A stretch of DNA of 13,398 nucleotides from Baffinella frigidus (Eukaryota > Cryptophyceae > Cryptomonadales > Baffinellaceae): the NCBI GenBank assembly GCA_026770585.1, contig MU646526.1, positions 452,064 to 465,461 on the forward strand, read 5' to 3'. Below are positions 6,457 through 13,179 of this stretch, piece by piece (positions within the stretch are counted from its first letter, which is position 1; each line of letters opens with the position of its first letter). A model generated the notes under the pieces. It ran no database searches. It saw nothing but the letters and a program-made list of their open reading frames with translations, and was not told where the DNA came from. The position numbers and the translations under genes were made by a program.

Positions 6457-6810
6457 TGGGGGCGTTAAGGCCGAATTCTCCCGCCGATTCATGTGCCCCC
6501 CCCGACCCACCCATTTAGGGTTATCCTATGTGGCCCATTTAGGGTTAATTTAGGGTTATCGTGCGGCACATTTAGGGTTGGGGTATAGGGTTCATTTTTT
6601 AGGGGCATCACTGGAGCGTCAAGGCTGAATGCTCCCGCCGATTCATGTGCTCCCCCCATCTCACGTGGAATCATATTGAATTTAGATTATTTTTTTTGCT
6701 ATCTGAGGGTAGTTTTGAGGGTAGTTTCTACCGTGTATGCCCTTAACGTCTTCGTAACTGGGGTGTCAAGGCCGAATCCTCCCGCCGATTCGTGTTCCCG
6801 CCCATGTCAA
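6457..6810 (+). pseudogene. Tail echoes of exon 5 in an array
   Basis: The segment GTCAAGGCCGAATCCTCCCG then CCGATTCATGTG recurs at about 6337-6380 (attached to exon 5a), 6457-6512, 6612-6661 and 6760-6810, with a final form at 6916-6994 that carries the usable donor. Between copies lie TTAGGGTT pieces (6518-6600, telomere-like in the opposite orientation to most of the window) and AAGTCAACCTTTCGATTTT repeats (6805-6870). The copies are in different frames. Confidence 0.75.
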
Positions 6811-6929
6811 CCTTTCGATGTGTAAGTCAATATTTCGATTTTAAGTCAACCTTTCGATTTTGAGTCAACTCATACGTCAACTTATCGCGTAAGTCAACTG
6901 TGTGAGTGTAATTGGGCGTCACGGCCGAG

Positions 6930-6994
6930 AGCTCCATCCGATTCATGTGCCCCCCCGATCCACCCATCGAGGCCACACAGCGGACTACGAGGAG
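6930..6994 (+). CDS. Rhodopsin-like gene, exon 5b (A-B loop)
   Basis: The segment reads SSIRFMCPPDPPIEATQRTT, then R and two nucleotides, and exits at GTATCG (6995), phase 2, as exon 6 requires. The entry after GAG at 6927-6929 is phase 0 and matches exon 5a. Proline-rich loop sequence followed by TTRR-YFN fits the short cytoplasmic A-B loop before helix B. The last 22 nt coincide with the terminus of an H5 element, so the donor appears to come from that element. The entry site is the weakest splice call in the gene. Confidence 0.5.
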
Positions 6995-7132
6995 GTATCG
7001 TGAAAAACCCATTAGTGGATCATCCATAGACCCTACGGTAGGCCATCTGCAGGGACATACGGTTGTTCCTACGGATGGCCTAACCGATGCCCGGTGGCTC
7101 AGCCGTAAATCCCCTCGTGGCCCGCTGTGTGG
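6973..7132. mobile_element. Element H5, copy inside intron 5
   Basis: CCACACAGCGGACTACGAGG at the left and CCTCGTGGCCCGCTGTGTGG at the right are inverted repeats. The 160-bp body has the family's CCTACGGTAGG and CCGTAGG-type palindromes. The donor GTATCG of exon 5b lies 22 nt inside the left end, so nearly the whole element would be removed with the intron. This resembles introner elements, which bring one or both splice sites with them. Confidence 0.75.
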
Positions 7133-7199
7133 ATGGTGGCCTTGCTGGTGGTAATGAATTCCTCTCTCTAACCCCTCTGAACCCGAGGGCCTCCGCCAG

Positions 7200-7267
7200 G
7201 TACTTCAACACTTTCTTCGTGACGGCCATTTCAGCGATGGCATATCTTGCCATGGCCACTGGCACCG
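7200..7267 (+). CDS. Rhodopsin-like gene, exon 6 (helix B)
   Basis: The acceptor CTCCGCCAG ends at 7199. The exon has 68 nt, one nucleotide completing Arg, 22 codons, and a phase 1 exit before GTCAAT (7268), a non-consensus GT donor. The peptide YFNTFFVTAISAMAYLAMAT then GT is a recognisable microbial-rhodopsin helix B. It aligns without gaps to the bacteriorhodopsin region 43-62, keeping Thr46 and Tyr57 (in the MAYLAMATG motif, close to the YFAMATG of fungal and bacterial relatives). No echoes of this exon were found. This is one of the two segments that identify the family. Confidence 0.8.
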
Positions 7268-7273
7268 GTCAAT

Positions 7274-7706
7274 CCTGAACCCTAAACCCCAAAACCCAAA
7301 ACCCACACCATAAACCCCGAACCCCAAATCCCAAATCCCAATCCCCAAACCCCAAACCTGAAACCCCAGACCCCAAACCCTAAGCCCTAAATCCGAAACC
7401 CGAAACCCTAAACCCGAAACCCTAAAACAGGGATCCAAGTGTTGCGGCGCATGGATTCTGAATCAGGAATGAAGACCCAATCCTGAACCCGAACCACAAA
7501 ACCCGGAACCCGCAATCCCAAACCCTAAACCCTAAACCCTAAACCCCAAACCCTAAACCCCAAACCCTAAACCCCAAACCCCAAACCCCAAACCCCGAAC
7601 CCCAAACCCCGAACCCCAAACCCTAAACCCCACACCCCAAACACTAAACCCTAAACCCTAAACACTAAACCCCAAACCCTAAACCCTAAACCCTCAACAC
7701 GAAAAC
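7274..7706. repeat. Long telomere-like array in intron 6
   Basis: CCCTAAA, CCCCAAA, CCCGAAA and CCCAAAT units run almost unbroken from 7274 to 7706, apart from a unique island at about 7428-7480. This is the largest such array in the window. All units are C-rich on the coding strand. Confidence 0.95.
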
Positions 7707-7777
7707 AGGGGAAGCAGGCACGTGGTCAGTCAGCGATCCGATGATGGTTTGGCCAGGTTTGCACCACCCAAATCCGT

Positions 7778-7945
7778 AAAGTTAACTGGGTGTACTTTTG
7801 ATCCCGATCCGGAAAGTTGACTGGGTGTACTTTTGATTCCCAATCCGGGAAGTTAACTGGGTGTACTTTTGATTCCGATTCCCGAAAGTTGATTGGGTGT
7901 ACTTTTGATTCTGAATCCGGAAAGTTCACTCGGTGTACTTTTGAG
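7778..7945. repeat. Minisatellite, about 35 bp x 5
   Basis: The unit CCGGAAAGTTAACTGGGTGT, then ACTTTTGATTCCCGAT, is repeated five times with small changes. It resembles a repeat array, but the units are contiguous with no unique spacers. Open frames here on both strands are repeat artefacts. Confidence 0.85.
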
Positions 7946-8312
7946 GGGTTTCGACGCGCTTCGGCCCCCCGTGTCGAATCCCGTGAGCTAAGAGCGCTGT
8001 TCTTGCTACTTTCAAATGTGGCCAGCCACAACTTTAGGGGTGGGAATTGGAGCCGTTTTGGGGCGGATTTTGTCCCCCCGGGGGCTGTGGGTTTTCAGTA
8101 GTGGTAATTAAGAATTGCTCTATACAGTACACAGACATGTCATAGACCGATGTTTCGGCCGGATTTCTGATCGAAATCTCCTAGTAGGTCCCAATTGGGA
8201 GGCTGTGCGGAAAAATCTGTAAAGGCTATAGCCCTGCAAGGCTTTCTGGGATTTCCGAGGCCCTCTTACCGTGTGGTGTTAACGTGGGCTAAACCCTGAC
8301 CCGGATGAGCAA
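7946..8312. other. Intron 6, middle part
   Basis: No exon was recognised. It contains an H6 copy (8101-8182) and otherwise unassigned sequence, then CTAAACCCTGACCCGGATGAGCA at 8289, which recurs as CCCGGATGAGCAGG at 8503 before the next exon 7 echo. Confidence 0.5.
8101..8182 (-). mobile_element. Dispersed element H6, copy 2
   Basis: GTGGTAATTAAGAATTGCTC through ACCGATGTTTCGGCCGGATT to CTGATCGAAATCTC matches the 2482-2580 copy in order and orientation, with many substitutions. Confidence 0.65.
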
Positions 8313-8424
8313 GGACGACGGCGCATCCGAACCCGCTCTATGACATAAAGACGACGGAAGTTATGCCCTAGGGCGCCTGAAATCACCGCGTGGTCCAGTA
8401 TTAATTGCGGAAACGAATCAAATT

Positions 8425-8494
8425 ACTACGAAAATTACCACACAATTGGGTCTTACTAGTATTAGTAAAGCGTTTGAGTAGTAATTTTCGTGGT
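8425..8494. mobile_element. Foldback element H3, copy 2
   Basis: ACGAAAATTACCACACA at 8428 and GTAGTAATTTTCGTGGT at 8478-8494 are inverted repeats. The centre (ACTAGTATTAGTAAAGCGTT) resembles the centre of the 2313-2382 copy. The element lies between the first and second exon 7 echoes. Confidence 0.75.
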
Positions 8495-8768
8495 GATAAA
8501 TGCCCGGATGAGCAGGGACGGAGGCGCACCCGAACCCGCTGTATGACGAGGACTACGCCCACTCAAAAACATGCCCCATCTTCTACGGGGTCTGAGACAG
8601 ATCTAGAACATCCTCAGCGTGCGGGGGACTCCGACCCTAACTGATCGTGGCCTTTCTTAAATGTTGGGTGTACGCTCGCGTCCAGGATGAACCCTGGACC
8701 TGCACCGCGAAGAGCCGGGACAGCGGCGTTCCTCTTGCAGAGCGCGGCCCACCGAGACAAAAGTCGAG

Positions 8769-8826
8769 AGTGGAACGTCTCAAAGCAAAAGTGGAACCTC
8801 TGTTAACTTAAGAAGTAACAGTGGAG
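8769..8826 (+). repeat. Dispersed repeat, partner of the window's right end
   Basis: GAGTGGAACGTCTCAAAGCA, then AAAGTGGAACCTCTGTTAAC and TTAAGAAGTAACAGTGG, is the reverse complement of 13341-13398 with essentially no mismatch over about 57 bp. It ends directly at the third exon 7 echo. Confidence 0.85.
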
Positions 8827-8916
8827 AACCCCTTGTGTGACGAGGGCTACGCGCACTCCAAGACATACCCCATCTTCTCTTCGTGTTGTCCATTACCGTC
8901 AGCTAACTACGTGACG

Positions 8917-8976
8917 TAACTACCCCTGAGCTAACTAGGGTAGTGCCAACTACCCGAGTTAGCTCACGGGTAGTTA
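8917..8976. repeat. Short foldback, 27-bp arms
   Basis: TAACTACCCCTGAGCTAACT at 8917 pairs with AGTTAGCTCACGGGTAGTTA ending at 8976, around a 6-nt loop. It interrupts intron sequence that is otherwise duplicated after the second exon 7 echo, so it looks like an insertion. Confidence 0.8.
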
Positions 8977-9045
8977 TATCCTCAGCATATGGAGGACTCC
9001 GACCTAAATCCTGAACGCTGAACGCTGAACCCTAAACCCTAACAG

Positions 9046-9199
9046 GGACGGCGGCGCACCCGAACCCGCTGTACGACGAGAACTACGCCCACTCGAAAAC
9101 ATACCCGATCTTCTACGCGCGCTACTTCATGCTGATCCTCGCCCAGCCTCTCATCCTCTTGGACCTCTTTCTGGTCACCGGCGTCGGCTTCAGCACTCG
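9046..9199 (+). CDS. Rhodopsin-like gene, exon 7 (helix C)
   Basis: The acceptor CCCTAACAG ends at 9045 and is itself the last unit of a telomere-like tract. The donor GTAACC is at 9200. The exon has 154 nt: two nucleotides completing Gly, 50 codons, two left over. The B-C loop (HPNPLYDENYAHSKTYPIF) precedes YARYFMLILAQPLILLDLFL and VTG. This is the microbial-rhodopsin helix C signature (RY-x-D-W-x-x-TTPLLLLDL): Arg82, Tyr83, Pro91 and Asp96 are kept. The counter-ion Asp85 is Met, Trp86 is Leu, Thr89 is Ala and Thr90 is Gln. The DLFLVTG end resembles fungal-type proteins (DLLLTAG). Three head echoes lie upstream and one tail echo downstream. Confidence 0.9.
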
Positions 9200-9265
9200 G
9201 TAACCATAAACCCTCAAGAAACCTGGCATATCAAAGTTCTCAACAGACAAAAAATCAACCGCCCC

Positions 9266-9393
9266 CGGTACACCCGCCGATAGAAATACCAAAGAAAAAT
9301 AGAAGACTCCCTAAACACTAGAAATACCCTAAACCCCTAAACCCCCAAAAAACCTCGGTTTCAGCGCTCGGTACACCCGCCGATAGAAAAACC
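9266..9393 (+). pseudogene. Tail echo of exon 7 with duplicated intron start
   Basis: TCGGTTTCAGCGCTCG at 9355-9370 copies the last codons (GFSTR) and is followed by a GT. The sequence CGGTACACCCGCCGATAGAA occurs both here (9369) and at 9265, showing that intron and exon edge were duplicated together. Confidence 0.7.
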
Positions 9394-9442
9394 AGGCGTA
9401 CACGTTTTTCGCAACTGTGATGGGATTCCTTCACAGTTGGCG

Positions 9443-9606
9443 TAGAGCGGTTTTCTCATCTGTCGGCCACTTCCGGCAACTTTTGGCGTGATTCTGAAGT
9501 TTTAGAGTTTTATTTTGTGATAAAAATGCCAAAAGTGGCCGGAATTGGAGCCCTTGTTCATAAATTTCATATCGGTTGGTGGCCGACAGATGCGAAAACC
9601 GCTCTA
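9443..9606. mobile_element. Foldback element H4
   Basis: Arms TAGAGCGGTTTTCTCATCTG plus TCGGCCAC (9443-9470) and the complementary 9579-9606 differ at one base. An inner inverted pair (CCGGCAACTTTTGGC against GCCAAAAGTGGCCGG) extends the structure. An open frame starting at 9517 lies inside and looks accidental. One copy only was found. Confidence 0.8.
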
Positions 9607-9660
9607 TGGCCTGATGCTATTCGCCCTGCCTTCGGGGGCGTTTCCAGCGGAATGAGAATC

Positions 9661-9821
9661 TCATCCGGTCGGGTATTTAAATTAAATGCTCGGGAGTTCC
9701 CCAAATGTACGAAAATTACTACACATGATCTTTCGGACACGATTCTTCTATCGCTTGTGTAGTAATTTTCGTTGTATGGGGAACTCCGCCGAGCATTTAA
9801 ATCAAATACCTGACCGGATGA
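9661..9821. mobile_element. Composite foldback: outer arms around an H3 core
   Basis: The outer arms TCATCCGGTCGGGTATTTAA (to 9702) and the complementary stretch 9778-9821 surround an H3 core with its own termini at 9709-9725 and 9756-9772 (ACGAAAATTACTACACA, 17-bp perfect). The design is repeated at 10882-11022, also with CCGGATGAAATC at the outer right edge but with different outer arm sequence. Confidence 0.85.
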
Positions 9822-9948
9822 AATCCCGATCGCTCAAACCCCGCGGGTATGGACCGTCTCGGGGCTCGATTGCAGTCCCGGACTGTTCAATATACGTGGT
9901 GTCACCCCTTTCTAGAAGCGCTGATTCGCTCACTCTCTCCGCTGGCAG

Positions 9949-10013
9949 GTCGTTCATGTGGTTCTGCAACACCATGATGCTCCTCTGCTGGCTCGCCGGC
10001 GCTTTCGTCACAG
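9949..10013 (+). CDS. Rhodopsin-like gene, exon 8 (helix D)
   Basis: The acceptor CCGCTGGCAG ends at 9948 and the donor GTGCTC starts at 10014. The exon has 65 nt: one nucleotide completing Arg, 21 codons, phase 1 exit. The peptide SFMWFCNTMMLLCWLAGAFV ends in T. It aligns with helix D of microbial rhodopsins (VDEIMIVTGLVGALV in fungal types): Met118 and the GA near the end are kept, the Asp115 position is Asn, and Gly122, which packs against the retinal ring, is Trp. The phases fit exons 7 and 9. Two tail echoes follow. Confidence 0.8.
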
Positions 10014-10166
10014 GTGCTCACCAACGCTTGACGAACGCATACATACGGTTCTGCAAAGTTCGCCCGACCAGGGTTCCGTGTTCAGGGTGTTGGGTGCTGC
10101 TGCCCCTCTCCACCCGCCCTCCCGCCACTGTTGAGTGCATCGTTTTCTCCCCCGCGCGCGTGTGCT

Positions 10167-10283
10167 GTGGCTCCTTCGGCACAGGTAGGCTCGTTCCCGC
10201 TCCAAAGTTGACAGGTCCGTACCGCAACCCCAGCATGTCAACTTAGGAATAGCCAGCCAAGCGCACTGGCGCATTCGTCACAG
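10167..10283 (+). pseudogene. Two tail echoes of exon 8, with a repeat fragment between
   Basis: CTCCTTCGGCACAG then GTAGGC (ending 10184) and CACTGGCGCATTCGTCACAG then GTGCCA (ending 10283) both copy the end GAFVTG of exon 8 with its donor. Between them, 10190-10252 is a diverged copy of the tandem unit at 4412-4613 (TCCAAAGTTGACAGGTCCGT, then ATGTCAACTTAGGAATAG). Confidence 0.65.
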
Positions 10284-10528
10284 GTGCCAAAACCCAAAAC
10301 CCGAAAGTGTAGTCCCCCAACGCGACGCCCCTGCCCACACGAGGCTACCTATGCGAACAGAATAAATGTCGATTGTAAACGTGTGTAGTAATTTTCAGCT
10401 GAAAAGCAGCGACTTTACACAGGTCCGACCGCTCAGCGGGCGGAAACGTGATCATTTGCCCACAAAACTTTAAAAGTCCGTTTTATTATGTTCGCCTGGG
10501 TAGCCTCGTGTGGGCGTGTGGCATTTAT
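10284..10528. other. Intron 8, unassigned part
   Basis: A lone H3 terminus (GTGTAGTAATTTTCAGCTG at 10382-10400) without a partner is visible. No exon was found. Confidence 0.4.
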
Positions 10529-10695
10529 CGGGGCTTCTGGGTGTTTGGCACGGCGTTCTCGAACCGACCAACAACGATTCCCATCCATAAACCACAAGCA
10601 TTCATCCATACACCGCGGGCATTCATCTCTACCCGGGGCCGTTCCCCTCGCCGGCGTGCAGGGGGGGTTCGGGGTATTTGGCACGGCCTTCTCGT
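10529..10695 (+). pseudogene. Head echoes of exon 9, first pair
   Basis: GGGGCTTCTGGGTGTTTGGC then ACGGCGTTCTC (about 10530-10560) and, after GTGCAG, GGGTTCGGGGTATTTGGCAC then GGCCTTCTC (10662-10695) copy the start of the helix E exon. Both break off at the same codon (AFS). The stretch between them has a small duplication (GCATTCATCCATACACCGCG / GCATTCATCTCTACCCGG). All are upstream of the intact exon. Confidence 0.75.
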
Positions 10696-10768
10696 ATGGA
10701 CCCATATTTAATTCAAATCACCTTTTGCTGCCCCAGGGGTGGATTTTGTGCTGTATCAAAGCTATGTC

Positions 10769-11202
10769 GAGGCTAATATAGCACATTCTACCCCTGAGAT
10801 AGCACCGAACAGTGTTTTCAATCGAATCTCGCGCTGGGGCGTTGCGCCCTGCCCCGAGTCGCAGGACTAATCTAATCGCGGCGAGTATTTGAGTCAAATA
10901 CGATCTTGGTAACGAATTTTACTACACACCAGGTTTTACTATTACTTTTATGAACCAATTGTGTAGTAATTTTCGTTGATAGGTCCTAGAAATCGTATTT
11001 GACTCAAATACTCGTCCGGATGAAATCGGGCTGATACAGAGGTAGGCACACAGACGCCCTGTGGAGCTGACTGTGGAGCTCTGCCCAAGTCTCTTGCGTG
11101 GCGCGCGTCGAGGCTAAGATAGCACATTCCAGCCCTAAGATAGCACAGAACAGTATTTTCAATCGAATCTTGCGCTGGGGCGTCACGATGGGGCTTCTGG
11201 GT
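10769..11202. repeat. Direct repeat pair (about 85 bp) ending in exon 9 head echoes
   Basis: TCGAGGCTAATATAGCACAT to CTCGCGCTGGGGCGTTGCG (10769-10852) recurs at 11108-11190 with about 10% difference. The second copy continues CACGATGGGGCTTCTGGGT, the start of exon 9, and is cut at 11203 by element H1. A composite foldback (10882-11022) lies between the copies. Confidence 0.8.
10882..11022. mobile_element. Composite foldback with H3 core, second copy
   Basis: The outer arms CGAGTATTTGAGTCAAATAC plus GA (10882-10903) and 10993-11014 are perfect inverted repeats. Each arm is itself partly palindromic (GTATTTGAGTCAAATAC). The core termini AACGAATTTTACTACACA and TGTGTAGTAATTTTCGTT belong to family H3. 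The right edge reads CCGGATGAAATC, as at 9815. Confidence 0.85.
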
Positions 11203-11203
11203 C

Positions 11204-11317
11204 ACCTCCTACCGTAGGCCGAGACTTTTTGGTCCTAGGATCCCTCGACCTACGGTAGGAGGTCCTAGGCAATACCGTATGCCTAACTACCCCATTTTGA
11301 GGCCGTTAGCCTATGAA
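11204..11317. mobile_element. Foldback element H1, 5'-truncated copy
   Basis: The right arm is complete to CCGTTAGCCTATGAA. The left arm keeps only its inner part (ACCTCCTACCGTAGGCCGAG) and starts at the break in an exon 9 head echo. The acceptor-like CAG of the other copies is GAG here. Confidence 0.8.
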
Positions 11318-11416
11318 CATGATCCCCGGGTGATGCGAGAACTGCACGCCCTCCGCTTTTCGCTATCTTGGGGGTGGGCTGTGTGCTATGATATGAACGT
11401 GGCGCGTGGCGCGCAG

Positions 11417-11528
11417 GGGCGTCGCGATGGGGCTTCTGGGTGTTCGGGACGGCGTTCTCCCTCGGGGTCTTCATCCCGATGGTCGGCGTTCTCCCCACGG
11501 CTGCCGCACGCAAGGGCCGTGCTTCTAG
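11417..11528 (+). CDS. Rhodopsin-like gene, exon 9 (helix E)
   Basis: The acceptor GGCGCGCAG ends at 11416 and the donor GTACCC starts at 11529. The exon has 112 nt: two nucleotides completing Gly, 36 codons, two left over. The peptide ASRWGFWVFGTAFSLGVFIP continues MVGVLPTAAARKGRAS. RWGFWVFG matches the start of helix E in fungal-type rhodopsins (YKWGYFAFG); Arg134, Trp138 and Thr142 of bacteriorhodopsin are kept. The basic end ARKGR fits the cytoplasmic E-F loop. This is the only copy with an acceptor in the phase exon 8 demands. Near-identical copies follow at 11901-12016 and 12177-12272. Confidence 0.8.
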
Positions 11529-11556
11529 GTACCCACTCGAGGCGAGACGCGGCCTT

Positions 11557-11592
<36 letters not shown>

Positions 11593-11658
11593 CAGATAGA
11601 TAGATAGATAGATAGATAGATGATAGATGTATCTATAGATAGATATGGATAGATAGAT

Positions 11659-11705
<47 letters not shown>

Positions 11706-11750
11706 TAGATAGATAGATATAGATAGATAGATAGATAGATATAGATAGAT

Positions 11751-11781
<31 letters not shown>

Positions 11782-11810
11782 TAAATAGATAGATGTATAG
11801 ATAGATAGAT

Positions 11811-11861
<51 letters not shown>
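11557..11861. repeat. GATA microsatellite
   Basis: About 300 bp of (GATA)n with scattered GATATA interruptions. It lies in the intron after exon 9, directly after GAGACGCGGCCTTTA. Low-complexity minus-strand frames (YLSIYLSI) come from this repeat and are not genes. Confidence 0.97.
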
Positions 11862-11900
11862 TGGGAAACAACCTCTTGGGGAGGATGTGTACATGAGTTG

Positions 11901-12016
11901 GTCGCGGTGCCGCGCTGGGGCTTCTGGGTGTTCGGCACAGCGTTCTCCCTCGGAATCTTCATCCCGATCATCGGCGTCCTCCCTACCGCCGCAGCACGCA
12001 AGGGTCGCGCGTCCAG
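11901..12016 (+). pseudogene. Near-complete second copy of the helix E exon
   Basis: The frame VAVPRWGFWVFGTAFSLGIF, IPIIGVLPTAAARKGRAS ends at the same donor (GTACCC at 12017). Compared with 11417-11528 from TGG onward, I count 12 synonymous changes and only three replacements, all conservative (Val/Ile twice, Met/Ile). No acceptor in the needed phase is seen; the nearest AG before it (11895) would give phase 0. It could be a tail echo, an alternative exon with a site I do not recognise, or a piece of a diverged allele. Confidence 0.7.
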
Positions 12017-12041
12017 GTACCCACTCGAGGCGACACGTGGC

Positions 12042-12105
12042 CTTTATATAGATAATATATATAATAATACAATATATATAACCTATATATATATATATAT
12101 ATATA
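12042..12105. repeat. TA microsatellite
   Basis: (TA)n with a few other bases, following GGCGACACGTGGCCTTTATA. It occupies the same position relative to the second helix E copy as the GATA array does to the first. Confidence 0.95.
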
Positions 12106-12176
12106 AACTACAAGTGGCTGCGAAACAAGCTCTTGGGGAGGATGTGTACGGGAGTTGGTCGAAGTGCCGCGCGTAG

Positions 12177-12508
12177 GCCTTCTGGGTGTTCGGCACGGCG
12201 TTCTCCCTCGGAATCTTCATCCCGATGATCGGCGTCCTCCCTACCGCCGCAGCACGCAAGGGCCGTGCTTCAAGCTACACGTCAACCGAACCCAAGACCC
12301 TGGACCCTGAACTGTAGGTCCAAACCCGGAATCTAAGACCCGAAACCTTGGCGTCTACCTCTCAGCCCGATTTGGTCTCACACACTTGGTGAGAGACGGG
12401 GCTCTTTTTTTTGCGCCAAGACCCAGAATGTCACCTTGAGATTAGTCTGTCGTGGGTCTTCATTCCGATGGTCGGTGTTCTCCCTACAGCCGCGGCACGT
12501 GCTTCTAG
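12177..12508 (+). pseudogene. Third and fourth (tail) copies of the helix E exon
   Basis: Positions 12177-12272 follow CGCGCGTAG and encode FWVFGTAFSLGIFIPMIGVL plus PTAAARKGRAS, but the donor is lost (TTCAAGCTAC). Positions 12454-12508 hold only the last third (VFIPMVGVL, frame then broken by a deletion after GCGGCACG) but keep the donor GTACCG. The third copy mixes states of the first and second, as after gene conversion. The interval 12273-12453 has a hairpin (TGGTCTCACACACTTGGTGA) and no exon. Confidence 0.75.
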
Positions 12509-12519
12509 GTACCGAACGC

Positions 12520-12650
12520 TGACCCGAAATCCGAAACTCGAAACCCGAAACCCTAACCCCGAAACCCGAAACCCTAAGCCCTAAATCCTAGACCCCAAAC
12601 CCTAAACCATACACCCCCAAACCCGAAACCCGAAACCCGAAACCCCGGTC
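12520..12650. repeat. CCCGAAA / CCCTAAA array
   Basis: Telomere-like array dominated by the CCCGAAA variant, ending just before a CAG and an exon 10 head echo. Confidence 0.9.
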
Positions 12651-12653
12651 CAG

Positions 12654-12680
12654 GAGGCTGGCTCATGTGCGTCACACTCC
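12654..12680 (+). pseudogene. First head echo of exon 10
   Basis: After GGTCCAG comes GAGGCTGGCTCATGTGCGTC plus ACACTCC, a copy of the first third of exon 10, cut at the start of element H6. Confidence 0.75.
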
Positions 12681-12812
12681 ATTTCGACCAGAAATCTGAC
12701 CGAAATGTGATTTTAAATGTCGGTTAATAAGACGTCTGTGCACCAATAAATTCGTGATTAGTACCACGAAAATAAATGGACCGACCTGTGAAGCCCACTG
12801 TGTGGACCCTAA
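12681..12812 (+). mobile_element. Dispersed element H6, copy 3, plus shared flank
   Basis: ATTTCGACCAGAAATCTGAC through TTAGTACCACGAAAATAAAT to GGACCGACCTGTGAAGCCCACTGTG. The same order (exon 10 piece, H6, GCCCACTGTG, ACCCT tract, GGCACCAGG) returns at 13001-13238, so the whole unit was duplicated. Confidence 0.75.
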
Positions 12813-12832
12813 GAGCTAACCCCGGCACCAGG

Positions 12833-13000
12833 TTCATAGGGCAACGGCCTGAAAATGGGGTAGTTAGGCCTACGGCGTTGCCTAGGACCTCCTACCGTAG
12901 GTCGAGACTTTTTGGTCCTAGGATCCCTCGGCCTACGGTAGGAGGTCCTAGGCAATGCCGTATGCCTAACTACCCCATTTTCAGGCCGTTAGCCTATGAA
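12833..13000. mobile_element. Foldback element H1, complete copy
   Basis: Arms of 73 bp (12833-12905 and 12928-13000), outer ends TTCATAGG and CCTATGAA. The flanks read GGCACCAGG before and GGTGGCTATACGGG after. The duplicated unit without the element reads GGCACCAGGCGGCTGTATGGG at 13231-13251. This gives a natural empty site and places the element ends to within a base or two, with GG on both sides. Its right arm supplies TTTTCAG just upstream of an exon 10 head echo. Confidence 0.9.
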
Positions 13001-13160
13001 GGTGGCTATACGGGCGGCTAATGTGCGTGACGCTCATCGGCCTTGTCATCTCGCCGGAACTTTTGCCCGAAAATCCAGTCGAAATATCGGCTGAACAGAT
13101 GTCTTTGTACTGTACAGAGAAATTCATACTTCGTACCACGAGAATCGATGGCCCGAGCTG
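13001..13160 (+). pseudogene. Second head echo of exon 10 with element H6, copy 4
   Basis: GGTGGCTATACGGGCGGCTA through LMCVTLIGLVISP codons to CTCGCCG (about 13055) copies two thirds of exon 10. H6 then starts (GAACTTTTGCCCGAAAATCC to ACCACGAGAATCGATGGCC). The true exon continues with TGGATTTG at this point. Confidence 0.8.
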
Positions 13161-13179
13161 CAACGCCCACTGTGAAGAC

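Larger units (their letters stand above)
8313..8880 (+). pseudogene. Three head echoes of exon 7
   Basis: Partial copies of the helix C exon start lie at 8313-8345 (AHPNPLYD then divergence), 8516-8590 (after CAG: TEAHPNPLYDEDYAHSKTCP, IFYG, then TGA) and 8824-8880 (ENPLCDEGYAHSKTYPIFS, without acceptor). All lie upstream of the intact exon and none reaches the helix itself. The second and third are each followed within about 100 bp by CATCCTCAGCGTGCGGGGGA-like sequence, so intron and exon were duplicated together. Confidence 0.85.

Noticed and set aside
7778-7945. Regular 35-bp repeats reminiscent of a CRISPR array
   Set aside because: The units are contiguous, with no unique spacers, and the context is a eukaryotic intron.
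9046-9199. Channelrhodopsin or heliorhodopsin assignment
   Set aside because: Helix C (ARY...QPLILLDLFLVTG) follows the bacteriorhodopsin and fungal pattern; the typical channelrhodopsin helix C (WLLTCP) is not seen, and the order of helices B-F is the ordinary type-I order.
9517-10246. Two overlapping + strand frames at 9517-9762 and 9686-10246
   Set aside because: They run through foldback elements H4 and H3; within 9686-10246 the exon 8 peptide is in another frame from most of that reading.
11386-12001. Long minus-strand open frames rich in YLSIYLSI
   Set aside because: They are translations of the GATA microsatellite; there is no protein-like composition and no start or splice context.
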